The notes below the pieces were generated by a model, which did not search any database, was not told where the DNA came from, and worked only from the letters and a program-made list of their open reading frames with translations. Source: Euleptes europaea (lineage: Eukaryota; Chordata; Lepidosauria; Squamata; Sphaerodactylidae). Taken from it: a DNA stretch of 64,000 nt. The stretch covers positions 78,925,326 to 78,989,325 of the forward strand of contig NC_079322.1 of assembly GCF_029931775.1 (NCBI RefSeq). The letters run 5' to 3'. The translations under genes and the position numbers were made by a program. The number at the start of each line of letters is the position of its first letter. Position 1 is the stretch's first letter. Shown piece after piece: positions 11,000 to 53,016 of this stretch.

Positions 11000-13320
11000 A
11001 CCTGCACCCTTATCTTCTCCTTCCTTTCCAACTTAGGCCAGGAGAAAAAAGACTGCTTGCTCTGTCGTCTGCTGCTGCTTCAGCACTTCCTGTTTGCAGC
11101 TGGTGAGCAGCCTTCATTCAGTTTGGGAATAGCAGAAAAGAGACCCCTTTTTGTCTGTGGCAGGTGTAGTGGGATCGTAAAAGCCAGCAGGGCCACACAT
11201 ATAAAACCACAAACACAAACAGTGAAGGGTTCCCTACCAAATCCGTCCCTGGATCAGTCATAACAAAACAACACAACTTGACTAGCCCCTGTAGAGCCAC
11301 TCCTGCATTAGGGTTGGAGCCCATGGAATGGATCTATAAGAGTTTTTATTTATTTAAAACATTTATTAGCTCCCTTTCTCCCATGAGGAACTCAAGCCAG
11401 CTTACAATATGAATAAAACAATTATTAAAAAATCAAAATAAACAGTATGAATCAAACAACAATTATAAAAACACTTTAAAAGTCCCAGTTTTAAAAAACA
11501 CTCAGGACTGCCAATAAATAAAAATTGCATTGGTCAAATGAAACTTTCCAACTGCCTCCAGAAGGTCAACAATGAGAGGGCCAGGTGTACCTCCCTGGGG
11601 AGGTTGTTGGATAATTGTGGGGCTGCCACTGAAAAGGCCCTGTCTTGTTTACTCACCAATGAGCTCCCCTCCCCAGACCATGGCCTGAGACATTTTGCAG
11701 GGATAGAGGGCTGCAGTCTTTGCTGTTGGGGCTTGCCCAGTCATCCTTGTTCTCCGCGGTCTATGAAATGTTTTTCCTCTACACTGGGAGTGTCCCCTGC
11801 AGGGAGCTCAATGTGTGGAAGAGGCAGTGCCCTGCTTTCACAGGTCCCATGGGAGGGGGGGGGGTTCAGCTTGCCTTCCAAGGGGGTGGGATGGCTGCAG
11901 ACCCACTGCTAAGTGGGAGCGAGGGCCTGTGCGCCTCTTCTCATGGTCCTCGGAGCTGGACAAATCCCTGCCTGATGGGCTTCTTGGGTTTCTGCAAGAA
12001 GAAGGTGAGTGTGTGACCGCAGTGGCCCCGGGTGGAATATGTGGGTATGTCATGTGGCTCCCGGTGCCAGAAGTCTTCCTTGTGGCAGTGGTGGTAGTTT
12101 GTGCATGCATGTGTGTGGGTTTTGGTTAGGGCTCTGTAGCACAGGCCACAGCTTGGGAACTGGAAGCGGCACCCAGTCTGGGATAGACAGTTGCGTTCAG
12201 CTGATTTCTCACATGCAGAGGCATGCAAACAGACGTTCCAGTTGTTATGGCTCTCTCCATCACCCTAGCCACTGTGGGGGGAGTATATGGGAACAGTCCT
12301 AAGCCGGGCTATGAAGGAAGAAGGCCCATTTTATTCAGTGGGGCTTATTCCCAGGAAAGTGTTCTATCCCCTCCTGACTCAGCTGTGTGGTGATCCCAGG
12401 GTGCCATTCCCTTGGTGCCCTTCTGGCCACCACAAAGGTCGGCTTCCTTTGGGGAATTAGTCCAGAGGCTGATGGGATTTAGAGAACACCCCCCTCTCCC
12501 TCCTTCTCTTGTGCATGTGTCTTGCCTAAGGGGGGGGTCAGTGCGAGTGCTTCTTCCTCCGCTTGCTGCTGTCTGTCCTTTCTCTCCCCACCATCCATTT
12601 TCTGCCTCCCAGTGTGTTCCAGTTTGCTTCCCTTTGGTCAGATTTGTCTTCATTGTTTTTTTGTTTTTTTCATTCCCTGTGTCTTGCATAGTGTGGAAAT
12701 AGAGCAGCACCATGTCATGCATCCTGATGCATGCGGCCTGTGACTCTGCTGTGGTTTGTGACTGCAGCACCGCCTTCTGCCAGTGCAAGAGCATAGAAAG
12801 AACCCTGTCCTCCGTTCCCTGCATGATGTCTATGGGCACAATCCTACCCTTCCTTCTCCCCTTGGGCTTCTTGTGCTGGTGTGGAACGTATATGCACACC
12901 ATCCCTGCAGCTACCCCAAATTCTTTGGGCAAAAACCGTGTGGGGTTTGACAAGATTCCCCATTGTGACAGAGGACAGAATTGAGCTTCAAGGCCTTCTG
13001 ATGACCAGGGTCTGCATTCCTACATGCTAGCTGGCCATCCATCCATCTATGGTTTTGCAAGTAATGTTGTTCTCCTTTTGACCTCTTACGTTAGCAGTGT
13101 TTGTATTCCTTAATAGTTAACGGGCCCAAAGTCAGTTCGGTTGGACCCCTTTCTGCCGCTGGTTCTGGCCTTGCGAGGTTCACTTTGAGGCCTGCTTATA
13201 TTTCCCCTCTCCCAAAGGCCTGATTACATTGCCTTTGTGCTCCCACCCTCACAAAGCAGCGCCGTGAAAGGCCCAACTGCTGTGCTGTGTGTAGTATAAT
13301 GGAGGCATACTCGGTTCACC
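11000..13320. other. Intronic DNA, mostly unassigned
   Basis: About 11341-11680 resembles an old L2-like LINE 3' segment on the minus strand (CTCAAGCCAGCTTACAATAT). The rest has no recognisable gene or repeat. A 202-codon minus frame at 12345-12953 has low-complexity composition and no known domain. Confidence 0.45.
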
Positions 13321-13327
13321 CAAAGCC

Positions 13328-13522
13328 GGGAGGGGCTGTGGCTCAGTGGAAGAGCCTCTGCTTGGCCTGCAGCAGGTCCCAGGTTCAATCCCCAGCAGCA
13401 TCTCCAGTTATAAGGACCAGGCAGTAGGCAATGAGAAAGACCCCCGCCTGAGACCCGGGAGAGCAGCTGCCCGCCTGACCGTGGTGGACCAAGGGTTTGA
13501 TTCAGCGTCAGGCATGTTCATG
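13328..13522 (+). repeat. tRNA-derived SINE
   Basis: Plus-strand copy with intact A and B boxes and a diverged tail (GATTCAGCGTCAGGCATGTT). Confidence 0.85.
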
Positions 13523-13819
13523 AGGCGTTTCATAGGCAGGTGCCCCACTAAATAAAAATGATCTGTGCTGGTCGCTACCACTGTCCCTGTGTGCAGCCAG
13601 ACAATGCCCTGGAAAGCTATGGGTTTGTGGTGGGCAGAGGGGGAATGTGGCAGAGGCCCAATGCTCAGTCGGTGAGCCACGTTCAAGGTGTTTCCACTCC
13701 TCGAGAGTAGGTGCATGGGCACGGTAGGGCACCACCCTCTTATCTCTTATGTGCTTCTGTCAGTTTGTCTTGGAACGGTCCTTAAGGCAAGGCAGTTTAA
13801 CCATCTCCAGTAGTTTTAT

Positions 13820-13993
13820 GGTTGCCAACTTAGGTTTGGGAAATTCCTGGAAATTTGGGGTCAAAGCCTGGGGAGGGGAAGGACCTCAGTGGGGTATAAA
13901 GCTGCCATTTCCTCCAGAGGGATTGAGTTCTGTAGTCTGGACATCAGTCGTAATTCTGGGAGATCTCCAGGTCTGACCTCGAGGTTGGCAAGC
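13820..13993. repeat. Short fold-back MITE (GGTTGCCAAC family)
   Basis: It begins GGTTGCCAACTTAGG and ends CGAGGTTGGCAAGCC, giving short terminal inverted repeats. Related copies lie at 44036-44162 and 56130-56330. Confidence 0.65.
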
Positions 13994-14225
13994 CGAAGTA
14001 GTTATGCTGTTTACCGTTTGACAGATGTGGGCGCCATGGTTTTTGGTTTCCTTCCCGGTTGTCTTAAGGAGGTGAAGAATCTGAAGAGTTCATTGTAATA
14101 CCATGCTTTAAAATACACCCGTTCACCTTGTGTTGGCCTGGGGATTACTGCCTTGGTGGTGACAGAATTGGTGAGAGGTATTTTGCCATCCCCAAGCAAG
14201 GGACCCCTCTCCTGTGGGTGTTGCA

Positions 14226-14258
14226 CACACGCACGCGCGCGCGCACACACACACACAT
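14226..14258. repeat. (CA)/(CG) dinucleotide microsatellite
   Basis: Alternating purine-pyrimidine CACACACGCACGCGCG run, a potential Z-DNA former, about 750 bp upstream of the mitochondrial DHX30 start. Confidence 0.85.
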
Positions 14259-14367
14259 CCAGCTTCAAGCGGAGCCTTTGTCTGGGCCCAGGAGGGGATG
14301 CCCCTCCCCACTCAGGCCACCATGGGCTAGAAGCATGTCAGTTCCCTGCTGAGCATCAGGCTTTGGG

Positions 14368-14585
14368 GAGGGGCTGTGGCTCAGTTTGTAGAGCCTCTGC
14401 TCGGCATGCAGAAGGTCCCAGGTTCAACCCCCAGTGGCATCTCCAGTTAAAGGGACCAGGCAAATAGGTGATGTGAAAGACCCTTTTCTGCCTGAAACCC
14501 TGGAAAGCCGCTGTCGGTCTGAGTAGACAATACTGACTTTGATGGACTGAGGGTCTGATTTGGGGTAAGGCAGTTTCACGTGTTC
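14368..14585 (+). repeat. tRNA-derived SINE
   Basis: Full-length plus-strand copy ending just before the second CpG island. Confidence 0.85.
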
Positions 14586-15013
14586 ATCAGCACCCCAGCA
14601 GCAGCAGCAGCTTGGGCGCAGAACCGGCCTGGGGTGCTTCTAGGGTTGCCAGCCTCCAGGCGGCGGCTGGAGATTCCGTGGGACTGCTGCAAAACGAGAT
14701 CAGCGCCCCTGCAGAGGAAAAGGCCCGCTTTGGGAGGCGGAGTGCGTGGCATTGTCCCCCGTGGAAGCCCCGCCCCGTCGCAAGCCCCTCCCTCCGCGGG
14801 CTCCACCCCCCGAGCGTCCGGGCATTTCCTGGCGGCCCCGGGTGCTCCCGCTCCGCCTCCCCGGGCATGCACACCCCGCGGGAAGGGGCCGCGCGCCCGA
14901 CGCCGCCCCGGGACGCCCCCGGGTCGGAGCCGCCGGTGTCCGCCGGGGGGCGCTCTGCGCGGCCTTCCGAGAGGGCCCTCCGCCGGGTGCGGCGCATGCG
15001 CGCCTCGGGCAAG

Positions 15014-38520
<23,507 letters not shown>

Positions 38521-38610
38521 CCCGGCAGAGGATCTGGACGTGGGGACTTGTAATTTGTACAAAGATGTTGACAAATGTTTATTTAAATAAAGTTCTATTT
38601 ATCCCTTGTG
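38521..38610 (+). other. DHX30 3' UTR and polyadenylation signal
   Basis: The UTR is under 100 nt. AATAAA lies at 38586-38591, within TTATTTAAATAAAG. The human DHX30 3' UTR is similarly short and, from memory, nearly the same in sequence around the signal. Confidence 0.85.
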
Positions 38611-38619
38611 ACATCATCT

Positions 38620-40735
38620 GTATCCGTCCCGAAGACTCCTGGCGTCTGCCTTTCCCACGGTTGGCTCCGGCGCGTGGCTCAGGAGAAGAGTGCCAGCTCT
38701 GCATGCAAGCAGTGCCCCTCCACACCGAGATCAATCTCTCTCTAAGGAAGCGTGGCATGACTTGCCCCCTCCCCCGCATTTATGGGCCTTTTGCCCGCAG
38801 GGCCTGCACGCAGTGATGGATCTTTGCCAGCCGCCTAGAGAGGAGCAGACTGCCCCAGTCTGAGGTGTTGTGTTTCTAGCCGGAGGTGGTGCGTGAAGGA
38901 ATGGAGGCCTGCCAAGTTCTCAGGAGCTGGCACTGCCCTCTGCCTGCCCAAGGACGAGTGTTGCCAGGCCAGCTGGGCAGCAGGGGAATGGGGAGGGAGA
39001 CTACTGAAGTCCTTCTCCCGCACTTTCTCAAAAAAGCAAGAAGCTGGCAGCCCAGGTGTTCAGGCTGCCCGCCGAAGCTGACCTGACAGGATCTGGGTGG
39101 TGCTTGGCTCCCTGGAGTTTCCGCTGGGCCTGGCAGGAAACCTCTGGATTGTACACCAGGGCAGGATGGGAAGAGTCCCTGGGCTCCACTGGGCTACCTG
39201 TGAGGAGGGTAGGACTTGAGGGGGTGTGGCACATTCACTTCTGCAGTGAACAATGACCTGCCCCTTCCTCACTGCCCTGGGCTCTTGGGTCAGGCCTCAG
39301 TGGCTTCTTTAGGATGAGGGCCAAGTTCTCTCCTATATGTGTGTCGTCGGAAGGAAACATGGCACAGAAGGTGGTGGATGCCTGAAACCTTGGGGTGTGC
39401 GGGACCTCTGCTCTCCCCCAACTCCGTTTCCTTTGTATCCCTGTCCACGCTAGCAGTGGCAGGAGGGCCGGAGTGTTGGGTGGTCCAGGGGAGGCATCCC
39501 TTGAGACCCAGACCAGAACTTCTGATGAGAGGCAGCTCCTGGTGCACACTGTCTTGGCGGGCGGCGCTCAGGCCTCCGAGAAACGGTTCCTTTCCTGCTC
39601 TTCGTAGAGCAGGTCTTGTGGCACCTTAAAGGGCCTTTCCCAGGGCAGAACTGTTGGGACAGACCTAGAGGAAACTTCCTCAGATGCATGGAGATGAACG
39701 CTTCTCAAGATCTGCAACTCTGAGCCGCAGAAGGCATTGGCTTTAGTTGCTGAAGTGGAAATCCAATTTAATGCATCTGATGAAATGGGGTCCGATCCAG
39801 GCCATGAAATGCTTAACATTGGTTTTGGAAGCTGCCAAAAGAAATTCTGAGCAGCTTCTGTAGAATCAGGTGAAGTCTGCATCCTCTGGCCCCCCCACAA
39901 ATGAACAAGTGTGTAGCCGAGCATCTTGGGAGGGGGGAGCTGCTTGCCTTCTGCATGGTCAAAGCAGCCCGTTTTAAGGGTCTGTTTCCCATCCAGGGCC
40001 TCAAAACGGGCACGGGGCAGCTGGCCACCTAGCCTTGTCTCTGTCTTGTGTCCTTTTGATCAGTGTTGTTTTCTCTGTGTGGTACGCAGTAGGCACATTT
40101 GCCACCTTCTGGGTGTGTGGAAGGAAAGCCCAACGCAGTGGTCGATTCCAAGCTGGACTGTGATACTGATGTTGGGGTGCGGGAGCAGCTGTTTCGTGAT
40201 GCTGGATCTTTTTACAACCTAGTCAAAAGACAATAAAAAGAGGGATATAAGCAGTTACTGCCTCTGGCTCTCTTATTGACTGGCAGGATTCCTGGGGGTG
40301 TCTCCCTCCCTTCTCCCACGGGGCAAGAAGCACAAAGCTGCATTTGGCCACAAGGGCACAGCTCTCAAACAGGTTTCCAAACTACATGAAGCAGGAGTGC
40401 CCCCTTAGCATGGGCAGAAGGCTTTGCCCTCACCCTTCAGAAGCAGCAGTCCATACACACACATGCAAGTTCAAGGTGCTGCGTTACCCCTCCCCAGGGG
40501 AAATGAAGCACGGGGTGGGGGGAAGTAACTTTTTCAGAAGCTGTTGTATAAACTAAGCATTGGGTAGGCTGTGTCCAAATGTGTTACACTTGTAAATTTG
40601 CTGTATGTTCTATTGCATATGTCTGGTTTTGCTTGGGGAGGGGGTGTTGCATCCACCATGTCTTCAAGGGGTGTTGAAGAATTCCGATTTGAAATTACTG
40701 GTACAACAGAAACATGCAGCTTGTCACGAATATCA
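38620..40735. other. Intergenic region, no gene recognised
   Basis: I see no conserved coding. A weak fold-back fragment lies at 39605-39690 on minus (AAGGTGCCACAAGACC type). An AATAAA at about 40231 could serve a read-through transcript but has no gene attached. In mammals MAP4 follows DHX30 tail-to-tail within a few hundred bases; nothing resembling MAP4 is seen here. Confidence 0.5.
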
Positions 40736-40739
40736 GACT

Positions 40740-41095
40740 CCTTGCCCTAGAGAACTGGAATGTAGCAAATATCGTACATGTTTGTTTTTAAAAGAGAGTT
40801 TAGAACATGGCAGGTCAGTTAGCATAGTCTCTGTCCCAGGTAAATCAGCTGACGCTATGAATAAAGAGATAATTTATTACGCACACAAAGAAACAAGCTC
40901 TGCTGAGACATGATTGACGGAGCTTCTAAATGGCCAAGTCCCGTCTCCCCTAGTGGAGCCTCTAAGTATGTTACACACATGAATAAGGCTAAGCTGGTAG
41001 CAGTTGCAACCTTAGACTTCTCAAAAGCCTTTGATAAAGTTCTCCCCAAAGGCTCCCGAGTGAACTTTGCCATGTTGGGAGACAGGGATAGGGTT
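40740..41095 (+). mobile_element. Degenerate CR1 LINE, reverse transcriptase fragment
   Basis: The frame near 40990-41060 reads VATLDFSKAFDKVLPKGS, the conserved reverse-transcriptase block A of CR1-type LINEs. The upstream part (GRSVSIVSVPGK) fits the preceding block. It is heavily decayed. Confidence 0.7.
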
Positions 41096-41390
41096 GTCTT
41101 AAGAACTTTGGAAGAGCCCTGCTGGATCAGACCAGTGATGGTCCATCTAGTCCAGCATCCTGTCTCACACAGTGGCCAAGCAGTTCCTCTGGAGGTCCCA
41201 ACAACAAGAAGAACCTCAGAAGAGCCCTGCTGAATCAGACCAGGGAGGGTCCATCTAGTCCAGCATCCCGTCTCACACAGTGGCCGACCAGTTCCTCTGG
41301 AGGGCCAACAACAGGACACAGAGGACGAGGCCTTCCCCTGATAGGAACCTCAGAAGAGCCCTGCTGGGCCAGACCAGTGTGGGTCCATCT
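41096..41390 (-). repeat. Three tandem partial CR1-like 3' ends
   Basis: AAGAGCCCTGCTG, GTCCATCTAG and TCACACAGTGGCC recur at about 41114, 41220 and 41351. This is the same subfamily as 19100-19445, inverted, and looks like serial partial duplication. Confidence 0.75.
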
Positions 41391-41567
41391 AGGCTGTGGC
41401 TCAGTGGTAGAGCATCTGCTCGGCATGCAGAAGGTCCCAGGTTCAACCCCCTGCATCTCCAGTTAAAGGGGACTAGGCACATATGTGATGTGAAAGACCT
41501 CTGGAGAGCTGCTGCCGGTCTGATGGACCAAGAGTCTACTTCAGTATAAGGCAGTTTCATGTGTTCG
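41391..41567 (+). repeat. tRNA-derived SINE, slightly deleted
   Basis: Head joined directly to the third CR1 fragment. The body has a deletion after GAAAGACCTC. Confidence 0.85.
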
Positions 41568-41574
41568 TCCTGTC

Positions 41575-41698
41575 TCACGGAGAGAACTGTGACTGGCCCA
41601 AGGTTACCCAGAAGGCTTCATGTGGAGGAGTGGGAATCGAACCTGGTTCTCCAGATTAGAGTCCGCCACTCTTAACCACTACACCACGCTGGCTCTTG
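41575..41698 (-). repeat. CORE-SINE head and core
   Basis: Inverted core (GACTGGCCCAAGGTTACCC) and head (GGGAATCGAACCTGGTTCTC, AACCACTACACCACGCTGGC). Confidence 0.8.
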
Positions 41699-41765
41699 TA
41701 CCAGAATCCTTCAGTCATACAAACATGAACAACCTGCCCATAGTAGACGAGTGAATTCTGAGAAA

Positions 41766-41945
41766 TGATCAGCTAGAGTCCAGCAGCACCTTAGAGACTA
41801 TTAGTTTTTCAGGGCATAAGCTTCCGAGAGTCAAAGCTGTCTTTGTCAGAGGAAGGGAGCTTTGACTCTCGGAAGCTTGCACCCTGAAACTCTTGTTGGT
41901 CTCTCAGGTGCTCCTGGACTCGAATCGACCTGTTCTACTGCAGTC
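41766..41945. repeat. Fold-back repeat with hammerhead-like cores
   Basis: Left arm GAGTCCAGCAGCACCTTAGA. Right arm TTGTTGGTCTCTCAGGTGCT then GGACTCGAATCGACC. The two AGCTTTGACTCTC stems face each other around a centre at about 41846. Confidence 0.75.
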
Positions 41946-42017
41946 CAGCAGGGCTGCCTTCTGCAACTATCTGCAAAGACCACTCAAAGTCAACCAGTCA
42001 AATGCAACAGCAGCAGC

Positions 42018-42715
42018 ATCCAAGCAAAAAGGAGGCCTCGTTTGAAAAAGGATGTGGACAGACTCGAGCAGGTGCAGAGAGCAACGAGGATGGTCAGGGG
42101 CCTGGAGACCGAGCCCTGTGAGGAAAGGCTGAGGGAATTGGGAATGTTCAGTCTGGAGAAGAGGAGGTTGAGTGGGGACACCATTGCTCTCTTGAAGTAT
42201 TTGAAGGCCTGTCACTTCGAGGAGGGCTGGGAGCTGTTCCTGTTGGCAGCAGGGGATAGGATTCGCAGTAATGGGTTTAAATTGTGGGAGGAAAGGCACC
42301 GGCTGGATATTAGGAAACATTTTTTTGACAATTCACAGTGGGTAGCCGTGTTAGTCTGTCTGCAGTAGTAGAAAAGGGCAAGAGTCCAGTAGCACTTCTT
42401 TAGATACAGCTTGGATTCACATTCTAGCTATATCTGAAGAAGTGAGCTGTGGCTCACGAAAGCTCATACCCTGCCAGAAAATATTGTTGTTAGTCTTTAA
42501 GGTGCTACTGGACTCTTGCCCAATTTTTGACAGTAAGAGTTGTCCAGCAGTGGAATGGGCTCCCTCGGGAGGTGGTGAGCTCCCCCTCCCTGGCAGTCTT
42601 TAAGCAGAGGCTGGACAAAGACGTGTCAGGGATGCTCTAGGCCAATCCTGCATTGAGCAGGGGGTTGGACTAGATGGCCTCTGGGTCCCCTTCCAGCACT
42701 ACGATTCTAAAAAGT
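42018..42715 (+). mobile_element. CR1 LINE 3' region, interrupted by a fold-back element
   Basis: Decayed ORF2 end and 3' UTR: GAAAAGGATGTGGACAGACT, GGAGAAGAGGAGGTTGAG, TGGAATGGGCTCCCTCGGGA, GGGGGTTGGACTAGATGGCC. It is split at 42331-42520 by a fold-back repeat, with TTTTTGACA present on both sides. Confidence 0.88.
42331..42520 (+). mobile_element. Fold-back/Penelope-like element with hammerhead-like core
   Basis: Arms GGGCAAGAGTCCAGTAGCAC and GTGCTACTGGACTCTTGCCC are exact inverses. Between them, CTGAAGA (42434-42440), one A, a perfect 6-bp stem GTGAGC/GCTCAC and GAAA (42458-42461) match the conserved half of a hammerhead ribozyme apart from the single extra base. Flanking TTTTTGACA repeats mark the insertion site in CR1. 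Confidence 0.75.
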
Positions 42716-42896
42716 GCGCCTGGGTGGGATGCACGCCTCCTTCCCACAGCCTCTCAGGCCCCTCTCAGGCATTGTGGTGGGCCAAGGAGCGGCGGACAAC
42801 AGACCCCGTGCCGTCTGGATCTTGTGTCCGAGGAAGGTCAAGGGCCTGGAGCGTGCGGTCCATCACCAATTGGCTCATTACCAATGCTGAAGTGTA

Positions 42897-43085
42897 TCGG
42901 AAGAAGTGAGCTGTGGCTCACGAAAGCTCCTGCCCTACCAGAAAATATTTTTTGTTAGTCTTTAAGGTGCTACTGGACTCTTGCCCTTTTCTACTACTGG
43001 ACATCACAGACTCTTCTGCATACCACACCTCATCCCATCATGCCCGCTGTTCACATTTTTGCTAGTTTTTAAGGTGCTACTGGAC
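42897..43085 (+). repeat. Fold-back family fragments
   Basis: GAAGAAGTGAGCTGTGGCTC then TTAAGGTGCTACTGGACTCT occurs at 42901-42985, and the last motif again at 43067-43090. These are partial copies of the 42331 family. Confidence 0.7.
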
Positions 43086-43094
43086 TCTTGCCCA

Positions 43095-43558
43095 TTTTTT
43101 TTTTGACAGTAAGAGTTGTCCGGCAGTGGAATGGGCTCCCTCGGGAGGTGGTGACCTCCCCTCCCTTTAAGCCACTGGTTCCCAACCAGGGGTCCGTGGA
43201 CCCCCAGGGGTCCGCGAGAACTAAATTAAGGTCAACGAACAACAAAGTTATAAACCCATCATACATTAATATTTTCAATTAAAAGTTCTCTATTATAAAA
43301 ACATATATTGAAATTCTATTCTAAGTTTAACGTTTAACTAACAGTTATGATTAAAGTTTATTTTCAAATGCTCGGAATTTTTATTTCGAGCCTTGGGGTC
43401 CCTGCCCCGAACAAAAAAGTCCTAGTGGCCAAAAAAAGGTTGGGAACCACTGCTTTAAGCAGAGGCTGGACAAGCCCTTGTCGGGGATGCGCTAGGCCAA
43501 TCCTGCATTGAGCAGGGGGCTGGACTAGATGGCCTCTAGGGAACCCTTCCAGCACTAC
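43095..43558 (+). mobile_element. CR1 LINE 3' end carrying a hAT insertion
   Basis: CR1 at 43095-43172 and 43453-43558 (TGGAATGGGCTCCCTCGGGA ... GGGGGCTGGACTAGATGGCC) is split by the 280-bp hAT element in its CTTTAAGC motif. Confidence 0.88.
43173..43452. mobile_element. Non-autonomous hAT transposon (MITE)
   Basis: Terminal inverted repeats CACTGGTTCCCAACC and GGTTGGGAACCACTG (one mismatch) are flanked by an exact 8-bp target duplication, CTTTAAGC (43165-43172 and 43453-43460). The AT-rich 280-bp interior has no transposase. Confidence 0.92.
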
Positions 43559-43597
43559 TATTCTACGTCTGGGCCCCCGGCTTGCGCTGCGGGGGGG

Positions 43598-43728
43598 CTG
43601 CCCGGGAGGGTCCTGGTCTGCAGCGAGTCCAGCAGCACCTTGGAGACCCGCTTTGGAGCGCGCTGCGCTCCAAAGCGGGTCTCCAAGGTGCTGCTGGACT
43701 CGCTGCAGACCAGGAGCCTCCCGGGCAG
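43598..43728. repeat. Near-perfect palindrome, 64-bp arms with a 3-bp loop
   Basis: Left arm 43598-43661, loop GCT, right arm 43665-43728, with one mismatch. The arm contains GAGTCCAGCAGCACCTTGGA, the signature of the fold-back family seen elsewhere here, so it is probably a derivative of that repeat with a changed loop. Confidence 0.92.
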
Positions 43729-43850
43729 CCCGGCTGGACTACATTTCCCGGCGTGCCCGGGAAGGCGATGTGCGCCTGCGCGCGCGCTCGGCTCTGGCTC
43801 CGGGCATCGCAGCCTCCCCGGGCTGCCTTTGTCCTGCGGGCGGGGGCGCG

Positions 43851-53016
<9,166 letters not shown>

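Noticed and set aside
12345-12953. 202-codon minus-strand frame
   Set aside because: No recognisable domain and repeat-like surroundings in an intronic position.
38620-40735. MAP4 3' end on the minus strand
   Set aside because: Expected from mammalian synteny, but no translation resembles its C-terminus or tubulin-binding repeats.
40740-41095. LTR or retroviral reverse transcriptase
   Set aside because: The LDFSKAFDKV block is of the CR1 LINE type, with no LTRs, primer site or gag-like sequence. No LTR element was recognised in the window.
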